From: Spartobacteria bacterium
Lineage (GTDB): Bacteria > Verrucomicrobiota > Verrucomicrobiia > Chthoniobacterales > Chthoniobacteraceae
Direction: 5' to 3'
Length of the DNA: 7,207 nt
Assembly (NCBI GenBank): GCA_025355595.1
Contig: JANXZI010000192.1
Span: 1 to 7,207 of the forward strand
How positions within the stretch are numbered: position 1 is the stretch's first letter; each line of letters starts with the position of its first letter. Positions 1 to 5,708 of this stretch are shown piece by piece. The position numbers were made by a program, and so were the translations under genes. The notes below the pieces were generated by a model. The model was given only the letters and a program-made list of their open reading frames with translations. It was not told the DNA's origin and made no database searches.

Positions 1-363
1 CGCTGTCGAAGAAAAATCATTGGGACCCTGTCCAACCATCGCTACGAGTTCGAGAAGTGGTTGTGCGAGCAGGCAGCCGTTACGGCTGTCATCGTCGGCG
101 TCACTGGCCGGAAAGTGCGCGGTCAGATGAAGTCCGCCGAAGAGGCAGAGTTCTTTGGCCTGACGGCGGTCAATGATTACCTGACCGCTGCGACCGTGGA
201 GACGATGGTTTTTAACATCTGGTTCGTTCCCGGAGATAGGGACGAAACTGAGGAGCGTGCCACGCTTTTGAAAAAAAGTTTGGAATGGTTGGCGGCCAAA
301 CTGCTTACTTCAACCGTATTCACCCAAGAAGCCAACGAGGCTTGGAAGGAGGTGAATTTATAA
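1..363 (+). CDS. hypothetical protein, 5'-truncated by window edge
   Basis: I do not recognise this protein. The frame is open from the first base to a TAA at 361-363, giving at least 120 residues, and the true start is probably upstream. A TTG at 61 or ATG at 127 would be internal alternatives, but neither has a clear ribosome site. The visible product is soluble-looking and mixed-charge, with no signal peptide or membrane segment. The C-terminal third is rich in Glu, Lys, Leu and Ala and probably helical. Its stop overlaps the start of the next small gene (TAATG), so the two are very likely co-transcribed and translationally coupled. Base composition is clearly less GC-rich than the metabolic genes to the right, which would fit an acquired module such as a phage or integrated-element remnant. 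That origin is inference only. Confidence 0.6.
   Translation, partial: RCRRKIIGTLSNHRYEFEKWLCEQAAVTAVIVGVTGRKVRGQMKSAEEAEFFGLTAVNDYLTAATVETMVFNIWFVPGDRDETEERATLLKKSLEWLAAKLLTSTVFTQEANEAWKEVNL
346..354 (+). promoter_or_regulatory. strong Shine-Dalgarno AAGGAGGTG
   Basis: AAGGAGGTG is a near-perfect anti-16S match, with about 10 bases between GGAGG and the ATG at 363. It lies inside the end of the upstream gene and decides the start of the small downstream gene, because an earlier in-frame start at 285 has no such site. None of the other genes in the window has a comparable site. Confidence 0.75.
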
Positions 364-548
364 TGAAATTTATGACCGCCGAAAAAGTCGACGACGCCCT
401 GCGAGAGCACGGCATCCAGAAAGTGCTCGCCGACTTCGGCCGGTTCCGTATCGCGCCCGGTTTTACCGTGGCCGATTATGTCAAGATCGGAGAGTTCTAC
501 CGCAATGCGGGTCGCAAACGAACGACCGCGCTTCTGCCAGTGCATTAA
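363..548 (+). CDS. small hypothetical protein, 61 aa
   Basis: This is an unrecognised 61-residue protein. The start at 363 is chosen because it follows the AAGGAGGTG ribosome site and overlaps the previous stop by one base (TAATG), the usual sign of translational coupling. The frame stays open leftward to a possible start at 285, but that would overlap the upstream gene by about 80 bases and lacks a ribosome site. The product starts with two Met residues (1 and 4), then has an acidic/basic helix-like stretch (about residues 6-23) and a basic segment near the C-terminus (GRKRT, about 50-54), with no membrane segment or signal peptide. The terminator at 602-634 follows and closes the unit. Function is unknown; the size, coupling and composition would suit a phage- or element-derived gene pair, which is inference. 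Confidence 0.6.
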   Translation: MKFMTAEKVDDALREHGIQKVLADFGRFRIAPGFTVADYVKIGEFYRNAGRKRTTALLPVH

Positions 549-601
549 GTCGCCTGAGTTCAATCCAACAAAGAAAAAACCACCACAGTAAATTTTCACA
601 G

Positions 602-634
602 AGGGAGCGCCAAAAGGCGCTCCTTCTTTTTTTT
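602..634 (+). terminator. intrinsic terminator after the small gene pair
   Basis: A perfect 8-bp stem, GGAGCGCC at 604-611 with GGCGCTCC at 616-623, closes an AAAA loop. It is extended by a G-T and an A-T pair at its foot and followed by TTCTTTTTTTT. It separates the low-GC gene pair from the sugar-acid operon. The remaining 112 bases up to the next start (635-746) hold no gene I can support. They contain GTAGGGCG at 657-664, possibly a decayed copy of the hairpin foot seen in leuS. Confidence 0.9.
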
Positions 635-746
635 GAGTACGGCGCGGATGCGAGACGTAGGGCGACTTATTCCTGCCGACAAAATCAAGACCCTGCGCAT
701 TTCCCGCTTCGCACTTGATGCCGCGCTGATAACAAATCCCGTTCCC

Positions 747-2576
747 ATGCCCACCGAAACGCGTCTCACTCCCGAGCAACTCCGTTCCTTCCGCTGGTTC
801 GGGCCGAATGATCTCCGCAGCTTCGGCCACCGTTCGCGCGTGCGGCAGATGGGTCTGGCGCCGGCGGATTGGGAGGGGAAGCCCGTCATCGCGATCCTCA
901 ACACGTGGTCGGAACTGGTGCCGTGTCATTTGCATTTCAAGGTCCTCGTCGAGCACGTGAAGCGCGGCGTGCTGCAGGCGGGCGGCATGCCGGTCGAACT
1001 GCCCGTACTCGCGGTGAGCGAGACGTACATGAAGCCGACCGCGATGCTCTATCGCAACCTGCTCGCGATGGAGACCGAGGAGATGCTCCGCTCACAGCCG
1101 ATTGACGGTGCGGTGCTGCTCGGCGGCTGCGACAAGACCACGCCCGCGCTCATCATGGGCGCGACCTCCGCGGCACTGCCGTTCATCTTCGTGCCGTGCG
1201 GCCCGATGCTGCGTGGGAACTGGCACGGCCAGGTGCTCGGCAGCGGCTCCGACGCGTGGAAATTTTGGGACGAGAAACGCGCAGGCAAACTCAGCGAGGA
1301 GGAGTGGTGCGAAATCGAGGACGGCATCGCACGTTCGCACGGCCACTGCATGACGATGGGCACCGCCGCGACGATGACCGCCATCGCCGAGACGCTCGGC
1401 CTCACGCTGCCGGGCGCATCAAGCATCCCCGCTGCGGACATGTCGCACTGGCGCATGGCCGCGGAGTCTGGCCGGCAGATCGTGGAAAATGTGTGGCTCG
1501 ATCGCAGGCCCGCGCAGTTCCTCACCGCCGAGTCATTCCACAACGCGATCGTCGCCGACATGGCGCTCGGCGGATCGACGAATGCAATCATCCACCTCAT
1601 CGCGATGGCCGGTCGCGCAGGCGTGCCGCTGCCGCTGGAGCTGTTCGACGAAATCTCGCGCCGCACCCCACGCCTCGCGGACTTGCGGCCGTCGGGACGA
1701 TTCTTGATGGAGGATTTTTTCTACGCGGGCGGCCTGCGCGCATTGCTCGCGCAGCTCCTCGTAGGACAGGCTTCCAGCCTGTCTCGTCAGGCAGGCGTCT
1801 CGCCTGCCTCGTCAGGCGGGACGCCCGTCAGCCCTGACAGGCAGGATGCCTGTCTTCCGCTGCTCCATGGCGATGCGCGGACGGTGAATGGAAAGACGCT
1901 GCGCGAAAATCTTGCCGGTGCGCAGATTCACAACACCGAGGTCATCCGCCCGTGTGACAAGGCAATCTCCACCGAGGGCGGCACGGCGATCCTGCGCGGC
2001 AATCTCGCGCCGCGCGGCGCGGTGATCAAACACGCTGCGATGGAGGAACGGTTCATGAAGCACACCGGCCCTGCGGTCGTGTTCCGCGACTACAACGACC
2101 TCGCCGCGCGTCTTGACGATCCCGCGCTACCCGTCACAGCCGACTCCGTGATCGTCCTGCAAAACGCCGGGCCGATCGGCGCGCCGGGGATGCCGGAGTG
2201 GGGGATGCTGCCTATTCCGAAAAAACTGATCGAGCAGGGCGTGCGCGACATGCTGCGCATCTCCGACTCGCGCATGAGCGGCACGAGCTATGGCGCGTGC
2301 GTGCTGCATGTCGCGCCCGAAAGCGCCATCGGCGGTCCGCTCGCGCTCGTGCGCGATGGCGACCCGATCACACTTGATGTCGCCGCGCGGCGGATTGACG
2401 TAAACATTTCCGACACCGAACTCGCCGCGCGCAAGGCCGCATGGAAACCGCACCCGCCGCACGCGACGCGCGGCTTCACCTCGCTCTTCCTGAACGAAGT
2501 CACGCAAGCCGACGAAGGCTGCGACTTCCGTTTTCTCCACCGCGGCCCCGCCGACACCGAACCCGAAATCCACTGA
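747..2576 (+). CDS. IlvD/Edd-family sugar-acid dehydratase, L-arabinonate dehydratase-like, with in-frame palindromic insertion
   Basis: This [2Fe-2S] sugar-acid dehydratase is 609 aa from the ATG at 747. The sequence resembles what I recall of Rhizobium L-arabinonate dehydratase (about 579 aa), which dehydrates an aldonic acid to its 2-keto-3-deoxy acid in the cytosol. The cluster cysteines are visible as Cys60 (LVPCH), Cys128 (GGCDKTTP) and Cys201 (GHCMTMGT). Lys130 matches the lysine carbamylated for Mg binding, Glu92 is a likely metal ligand, and Ser511 in SDSRMSGTSYG is the catalytic base. ALGGSTNA (273-280) is also conserved. The excess length is a 33-residue insertion at about 339-371, encoded by a hairpin cluster, at the junction of the N- and C-terminal domains. 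The frame continues up to a TTG at 633, but that lies in the terminator, and homologs begin near the chosen ATG. The stop overlaps the next gene (TGATG). Exact substrate is uncertain (L-arabinonate, D-xylonate or similar); branched-chain IlvD is less likely. Confidence 0.88.
   Translation: MPTETRLTPEQLRSFRWFGPNDLRSFGHRSRVRQMGLAPADWEGKPVIAILNTWSELVPCHLHFKVLVEHVKRGVLQAGGMPVELPVLAVSETYMKPTAMLYRNLLAMETEEMLRSQPIDGAVLLGGCDKTTPALIMGATSAALPFIFVPCGPMLRGNWHGQVLGSGSDAWKFWDEKRAGKLSEEEWCEIEDGIARSHGHCMTMGTAATMTAIAETLGLTLPGASSIPAADMSHWRMAAESGRQIVENVWLDRRPAQFLTAESFHNAIVADMALGGSTNAIIHLIAMAGRAGVPLPLELFDEISRRTPRLADLRPSGRFLMEDFFYAGGLRALLAQLLVGQASSLSRQAGVSPASSGGTPVSPDRQDACLPLLHGDARTVNGKTLRENLAGAQIHNTEVIRPCDKAISTEGGTAILRGNLAPRGAVIKHAAMEERFMKHTGPAVVFRDYNDLAARLDDPALPVTADSVIVLQNAGPIGAPGMPEWGMLPIPKKLIEQGVRDMLRISDSRMSGTSYGACVLHVAPESAIGGPLALVRDGDPITLDVAARRIDVNISDTELAARKAAWKPHPPHATRGFTSLFLNEVTQADEGCDFRFLHRGPADTEPEIH
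1761..1857 (+). repeat. REP-like hairpin cluster inserted in frame in the dehydratase gene
   Basis: The cluster starts with GTAG (1761-1764) and carries four short-loop hairpins: GACAGGCT/AGCCTGTC around TCC (1765-1783), GGCAGGCG/CGCCTGCC around TCT (1790-1808), CGGG/CCCG around ACG (1817-1827), and GACAGGCA/TGCCTGTC around GGA (1836-1854). The first and last are near-identical inverted copies, so the whole reads as a palindrome of hairpins, like a paired REP unit. It is translated as about 33 residues rich in Ser, Ala, Gln, Pro and Gly that do not match the enzyme family. The right boundary is approximate. I recall the ACAGGCTTCCAGCCTGT motif as a dispersed repeat in Verrucomicrobiota, but could not check this here. 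Confidence 0.85.
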
Positions 2577-3493
2577 TGAAAACCTCATTCGCCCCGACCG
2601 ACCTCCACCGCTCCGTGATTTCCGTCCCGCCGCTGTGCCGGGACGCCTCGCTCAAAGTGTGCCCGGCGGAAAATGCGAAGCTCATCCGCCACATCGAGGC
2701 GGGCGGTGTGACGACGCTGCTCTACGGCGGCAATGCGAACTTCTACAACCTCGCGCCGAGCGAATACGCCGACACGCTCGACGTGCTCGCGGAGAAGGCC
2801 GCGCCGGACTCGTGGGTTGTGCCGTCGGTCGGGCCGTATTTCGGCACGATGATGGATCAGGCAGCGATTCTGAAGACGCGGAAATTTCCGACCGCGATGG
2901 TGCTGCCGACGGTCGCCGTCAGTTCGCCCGAAGGCGTGCGTGTCGCGGTGATGAAGTTCGTCGAGCGCGCCGGCATTCCCGCGGTGCTGTACGTAAAGGA
3001 CGAAAAATACGTGACCGTCGAAGTCGTGAAGGCGCTCGTCGCTGCGGGTGTCATCTCGTGGATCAAATACGCGGTCGTGCGGCCCGACCCGGCGGTCGAT
3101 CCGCTGCTGCGCGGCATCGTGGACAACGTGGATCCGAACATGATCGTCAGCGGAATCGGCGAGCAGCCTGTGATGGCGCATTGGAAAAACTTCGGCGTCC
3201 GCGCATTCACCTCCGGCTGCGTGTGCGTCGCGCCGCGTCGCTCGCAGGAGATGCTGCGCGCACTGCAAGCCGGTGATTTTGCGACGGCGGAAAAAATCCG
3301 CGAGCGGTTCAATTCGCTGGAGTCGCTGCGCAATGCCCACGGGCCCATCCCGGTGCTGCATCAGGCCGTCGCGCTCGCCGCCATCGCGGAGACCGGCCCG
3401 CTGTTCCCGCTGCTCGCAAACCTTGATGCAAACCTCGACGCACCGATCAAAGCCGCCGCGGACGGATTGCTCGCATGGAACCAGCAGGCGTGA
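2576..3493 (+). CDS. DapA-family (dihydrodipicolinate synthase/N-acetylneuraminate lyase) dehydratase or aldolase
   Basis: A 305-residue class I Schiff-base (beta/alpha)8 enzyme, the usual family length. Expected landmarks are present: YGGN at 50-53 in place of the GTTGE loop, PSVGPYFGT at 83-91, Tyr139 (VLYVKD) in the position of the catalytic tyrosine, Lys164 (WIKYAV) as the likely Schiff-base lysine, and GIGE at 193-196. The ATG shares a base with the stop of the upstream dehydratase (TGATG), so translation is coupled and no separate ribosome site is needed. Since the upstream enzyme should make a 2-keto-3-deoxy acid, this protein is most plausibly the next step: 2-keto-3-deoxy-L-arabonate dehydratase (to 2-ketoglutarate semialdehyde) or a 2-keto-3-deoxy acid aldolase. 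A true DapA in lysine synthesis is less likely, given the neighbour and the altered GTTGE loop. The family call is firm; the substrate is inference. Confidence 0.85.
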   Translation: MKTSFAPTDLHRSVISVPPLCRDASLKVCPAENAKLIRHIEAGGVTTLLYGGNANFYNLAPSEYADTLDVLAEKAAPDSWVVPSVGPYFGTMMDQAAILKTRKFPTAMVLPTVAVSSPEGVRVAVMKFVERAGIPAVLYVKDEKYVTVEVVKALVAAGVISWIKYAVVRPDPAVDPLLRGIVDNVDPNMIVSGIGEQPVMAHWKNFGVRAFTSGCVCVAPRRSQEMLRALQAGDFATAEKIRERFNSLESLRNAHGPIPVLHQAVALAAIAETGPLFPLLANLDANLDAPIKAAADGLLAWNQQA

Positions 3494-3508
3494 GCGGAAG
3501 CGTGCGGA

Positions 3509-3534
3509 GCTGCCGATGGATGGAAATCGGCTGC
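3509..3534 (+). terminator. weak hairpin downstream of the DapA-family gene
   Basis: GCCGAT (3512-3517) pairs with ATCGGC (3526-3531), extended by GC/GC beyond a T-T mismatch, just after the stop at 3493. No T-run follows directly, so if it ends the operon it is not a classical intrinsic terminator. It could equally be an mRNA 3'-end stabiliser. The gap 3494-3593 holds nothing else clear. Confidence 0.3.
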
Positions 3535-3593
3535 GCATAAAAAGACGCGACGGGCACCGTGATTGACGACCAGCCGCCGGCGGAGTCGCCGGA

Positions 3594-3670
3594 TGGTGCA
3601 GCCGTGAGGAGTCGAACCTCAAACCTTCTGATTCGTAGTCAGATGCTCTATCCAGTTGAGCTACGGCTGC
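3594..3670 (-). tRNA. trnR: tRNA-Arg, anticodon ACG, with encoded CCA
   Basis: On the minus strand a complete cloverleaf can be drawn. The acceptor GCAGCCG (3670-3664) pairs with CGGCTGC (3604-3598), followed by discriminator A and an encoded CCA (3596-3594). The D arm is GCTC/GAGC. The anticodon stem TCTGA/TCAGA has loop CTACGAA, and the T arm contains the invariant GGTTCGA. The anticodon, at 3636-3634, is ACG, which after wobble deamination to ICG would read CGU, CGC and CGA, all frequent in these genes. A 6-bp hairpin (CCGGCG/CGCCGG, 3577-3592) lies just beyond the 3' end without a T-run and may be a processing or termination structure. A possible minus-strand promoter element TTGCCA lies at 3719-3714, but I see no convincing -10. 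Confidence 0.95.
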
Positions 3671-4080
3671 ATTCCCGATTTGGGACGCGGAGAAAAGCAC
3701 ATGCTTTTGCAGATGGCAACTTTTTCTGTGGCCCGCATCCGGGTGTTTGCCGTTTTGGAAAAATGAGCCGTCAATTTTGTCCCGGAGTCGCTCACGGGAA
3801 AATACGCCGCACATCCTCGAGTCGAGTCGCGGGTGGTGGCACTGCGGGCGCCCGCTTTTTTCAAAACTCCCGCTTGCCAATGGCGGGGCGCTCCACCAGA
3901 TTGTGTGCCCTTTTTCCTGCCACTGCCATATCCGGCGGGAGACGGTCGGGCTGCCGCGAGGCCGCCCGGACCAGGAGGGAAAAACAAACCAAAAATGGTT
4001 CCTCGTCGGGCTGGTGGCAGCCGGCCTTAATTCATCCGAAGCCTCGGGTGGCGACGACACCGCAAGAAAACAAACACATC
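3671..4080 (+). other. 410-base stretch without a gene: rplL leader and tRNA 5' flank
   Basis: I see no convincing coding region. The frame leading into rplL is open leftward, but it would read through the antisense of the tRNA, so I treat it as chance. The stretch should hold the minus-strand tRNA promoter near 3671-3720 and the plus-strand rplL promoter. Visible elements are AAAAGCA-CA-TGCTTTT (3693-3708) and GCGGGCGCCCGC followed by six T (3844-3861). The latter could be a weak terminator or attenuator ahead of rplL. Short T-rich tracts lie around 3856-3915. No clear -35/-10 pair and no clear ribosome site directly before the rplL ATG can be defended. Confidence 0.5.
3844..3861 (+). terminator. 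possible weak terminator/attenuator upstream of rplL
   Basis: The perfect 12-base palindrome GCGGGCGCCCGC is followed by TTTTTT. Allowing a 4-base loop leaves only a 4-bp all-GC stem, so its strength is doubtful. No plus-strand gene ends just before it. It would make sense only as an attenuator in a long rplL leader or as a stop for stray transcription. Confidence 0.3.
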
Positions 4081-4467
4081 ATGGCAGACATCAACACCAT
4101 CGTTGACCAACTCAGCGGACTCACCGTCCTGGAAGTCGCTGACCTCGTCAAACAGCTCGAAACCAAGTGGGGCGTGAGCGCCGCGGCACCCGTGGCCGCA
4201 GCCGCACCCGCCGCAGGTGGCGGCGGCGCAGCCGCAGCACCCGCCGAAGAGAAGACCGCGTTCGACGTCGTGCTCAAGGAGTGCGGCCCGAACAAGATCA
4301 ACGTCATCAAGGAAGTCCGCGCCGCAGTGCCCGGCCTCGGGCTCGCCGAAGCCAAGGCTCTCGTCGAGGGCGCTCCGAAGACCATCAAGGAAGGCGCGAC
4401 CAAGGCCGAAGCCGAAGAGATCAAGAAGAAGATCGAAGCCGCCGGCGCGAAGGTCGAGATCAAGTAG
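4081..4467 (+). CDS. rplL: 50S ribosomal protein L7/L12
   Basis: This is the 128-residue stalk protein of the large ribosomal subunit, which as dimers recruits and activates translational GTPases (EF-G, EF-Tu, IF2). The N-terminal dimerisation and L10-binding helices are at about 1-32 (VLEVADLVKQLETKWGVSA). A flexible Ala/Pro/Gly hinge runs from 33 to 56, and the globular C-terminal domain from 57 to 128, with FDVVLKE, NKINVIKEVR, GLGLAEAKALVE and the ending AGAKVEIK all canonical. AAVPGLGL at 81-88 looks one residue longer than the usual ATGLGL-type turn. The ATG at 4081 gives the standard N-terminus; no clear Shine-Dalgarno precedes it. The gene stands alone: rplJ (L10) is not upstream and rpoB not downstream, unlike the common rplKAJL-rpoBC cluster. 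It has its own terminator at 4523-4561. Confidence 0.96.
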   Translation: MADINTIVDQLSGLTVLEVADLVKQLETKWGVSAAAPVAAAAPAAGGGGAAAAPAEEKTAFDVVLKECGPNKINVIKEVRAAVPGLGLAEAKALVEGAPKTIKEGATKAEAEEIKKKIEAAGAKVEIK

Positions 4468-4522
4468 TCTCCTCACATTTGGAATCACCCGGTTTTCGAG
4501 CCGGAACGTTTCCTTTCACAAG

Positions 4523-4561
4523 CGCGCGAGGTGCGAAAGCCCTCGCGCGTTTTGCTTTTTT
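4523..4561 (+). terminator. intrinsic terminator of rplL
   Basis: CGCGCGAGG (4523-4531) and CCTCGCGCG (4541-4549) form a perfect 9-bp stem with a 9-base loop, followed by TTTTGCTTTTTT. It lies 55 bases after the rplL stop and makes rplL a monocistronic unit on this side. Confidence 0.9.
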
Positions 4562-4789
4562 CAAAGCAGGCGGGGTTTTCCAGTCTGGCAATGGAGACGG
4601 GGTTTTCAACCCGGCGCGGGGAGCATGGGGCGCGGCCCGTCCCGGCGACCACGATGACACCACGCGCGGCGTCCCTTCCTCCGTGCGTCGCCGTGAAGGA
4701 GGGCATGAAGAATACCAGGCTTGCGGCGCAAGGACGTGGTCGGCGGGATGCACGGCGCTCCATTCGCCCGCGCGTGGTTTCGACTCTGC
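4562..4789. repeat. 228-base gap between rplL and rdgB with degenerate hairpin repeats
   Basis: No gene is supported here. CGGGGTTTTC occurs twice (4571-4580 and 4598-4607, 27 bases apart). The second copy forms GGGTT/AACCC around a TTC loop (4600-4612), the same small-loop style as the hairpins inside leuS. The rest (about 4615-4789) is GC-rich, open in several frames and without clear structure. It may be decayed repeat sequence and should also contain the end of the rdgB transcript, for which I see no T-run terminator. Confidence 0.4.
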
Positions 4790-5389
4790 CTACTTTGCGC
4801 GCAACCCAGCGAGGATCTCGCCCGCCTTTGCCAGCGCGCGCGCACGGTGGCTCAGCGTGTTTTTCACCTCGGATGAAAGAATGCCGAACGTCTCCGAGTA
4901 GCCGTCCGGAATGAACATCGCATCGTAGCCGAACCCGCCGTCGCCGCGTTCCTCGGAAATCATGTGACCCTCGACCCGACCGTCGCACACCGCAAGGGTG
5001 CGACCAGCTTGCGCGATCGCCATCGTGCAGCAAAAGCGCGCGCGCCACGGCTGCGGCGCGGCGCATGCGATCAGCTCACGTTTCAGCCGCGCGCGATTCG
5101 CGGCGTTGTCGCCGTGCGTGCCCGCGTAGAGGGCGCTCTCCACCCCGGGATCGCCTCCGAGCGCATCCACTTCGAGGCCCGAGTCATCGCTCAGTACGAT
5201 GCCGGGAAAAACGTGCGATGCGGCCTCGGCCTTGATGCGTGCATTTTCCTCGAAGGTCGTGCCCGTCTCGTCCGGCGCGGGCATCTCGGGATGTGCTGTG
5301 AGATCGCTGATCTCCCACGCGTCGCCGAGAATGGCGCGGATTTCGGCGGTCTTGTGTGCGTTCTTCGTGGCGATGAGCAGGCGGGGCAT
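4790..5389 (-). CDS. rdgB: RdgB/HAM1 non-canonical purine NTP pyrophosphatase (XTP/dITP diphosphatase)
   Basis: This house-cleaning enzyme hydrolyses XTP, ITP and dITP to the monophosphate and pyrophosphate, keeping deaminated purines out of DNA and RNA. At 199 aa it has the family length (E. coli RdgB 197). The nucleotide-binding N-terminus is ATKNAHK (Thr8, Asn10, Lys13), and the catalytic Asp-Asp pair is at 68-69 in LSDDSGLEVDALGG. PGVESALYAG (81-90) matches the usual PGVYSARYAG motif. GDGGFGYDAMFIP (149-161) forms the base pocket, and SHRARAL (180-186) is the conserved C-terminal motif. The start at 5389 gives the expected MPRLLIATKN beginning; no Shine-Dalgarno is seen before it. It is divergent from leuS across a 319-base gap and convergent with rplL. 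Nothing suggests inactivation. Confidence 0.95.
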   Translation of the reverse strand: MPRLLIATKNAHKTAEIRAILGDAWEISDLTAHPEMPAPDETGTTFEENARIKAEAASHVFPGIVLSDDSGLEVDALGGDPGVESALYAGTHGDNAANRARLKRELIACAAPQPWRARFCCTMAIAQAGRTLAVCDGRVEGHMISEERGDGGFGYDAMFIPDGYSETFGILSSEVKNTLSHRARALAKAGEILAGLRAK

Positions 5390-5410
5390 GGCGGGCTAAA
5401 TTTGGATTTT

Positions 5411-5431
5411 GAATTCTGAATTCTGAGTTTC
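5411..5431. repeat. tandem heptamer GAATTCT plus degenerate third copy
   Basis: GAATTCT at 5411-5417 and 5418-5424 is followed by the similar GAGTTTC at 5425-5431. This is an AT-rich simple repeat directly upstream of rdgB. Slippage-prone low-complexity DNA is the simplest reading. Confidence 0.5.
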
Positions 5432-5524
5432 GAGTCCTCCGTGCTCAGTCTGAGCGCGCATTTCAAATCAAACATCGCATCCACGGCATCTGCTCACCCG
5501 AACAGGACGCAAAGATTTCATTTC

Positions 5525-5621
5525 TTAACGCAGAGGCACGGAGAAAAATTGAGAGGCACGCAGGGGAAATCATTCTCATTCCTCTGCGAAACTCACCGCT
5601 TCCTCTGCGCCTCTGCGTTAA
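5525..5621. repeat. interspersed inverted repeat, TTAACGCAGAGGC ends
   Basis: TTAACGCAGAGGC (5525-5537) and GCCTCTGCGTTAA (5609-5621) form a perfect 13-base terminal inverted repeat enclosing 71 bases. The interior repeats the theme imperfectly (GAGGCACGCAGGGG at 5552-5565; CCTCTGCG at 5581-5588 and 5602-5609). The AACGCAGAGGCGCAGAGG theme is one I recall as a widespread dispersed intergenic repeat in several bacterial phyla; this was not checked here. Whether it is a mobile miniature element or an mRNA structure in the leuS leader cannot be told from one copy. Confidence 0.75.
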
Positions 5622-5708
5622 AATCCGCTTTCGCACTGCACCGTTCTGCGCCCCGATTCCTGCATTGCCGAGCCCGCCCGACGCCGCCAAAGTCCGCGCC
5701 CTTTCGAC

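Larger units (their letters stand above)
5390..5708. promoter_or_regulatory. 319-base divergent intergenic region between rdgB and leuS
   Basis: This region should contain both promoters, but no -35/-10 pair can be named with confidence. It is less GC-rich than its surroundings at 5395-5430. From left to right it holds a tandem GAATTCT repeat (5411-5424), a small hairpin GCTCA/TGAGC around a GTC loop (5443-5455) and the larger inverted repeat 5525-5621, then about 85 GC-rich bases up to the leuS start. There is no ribosome site before leuS and no T-box features (no specifier stem or T-box antiterminator sequence) that I can see. Confidence 0.4.

Noticed and set aside
633..746. Upstream extension of the sugar-acid dehydratase to a TTG at 633 (647 aa)
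   Set aside because: The start would lie inside the T-run of the preceding terminator, and the extra residues do not resemble the family N-terminus.
1765..1854. CRISPR array or intrinsic terminator at the hairpin cluster
   Set aside because: The hairpins are inverted and unequal, without regular spacers or T-runs, and they lie in an open frame with the enzyme continuing beyond.
3594..3620. tRNA-Arg 3' end as an integration (attachment) site
   Set aside because: No second copy of the tRNA 3' end and no integrase is present in the window.
2585..4060. 491-codon open frame on the minus strand
   Set aside because: It lies antisense to the DapA-family gene and reads across the tRNA. It is rich in Arg and His, as expected of a GC-rich shadow frame, with no recognisable domain.
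3559..4080. In-frame N-terminal extension of rplL giving 302 aa
   Set aside because: It would pass antisense through the tRNA gene, and the ATG at 4081 gives the exact L7/L12 N-terminus.
5390..5708. T-box riboswitch upstream of leuS
   Set aside because: No T-box antiterminator sequence, specifier loop or terminator with T-run could be found; the only structure is the AACGCAGAGGC repeat.
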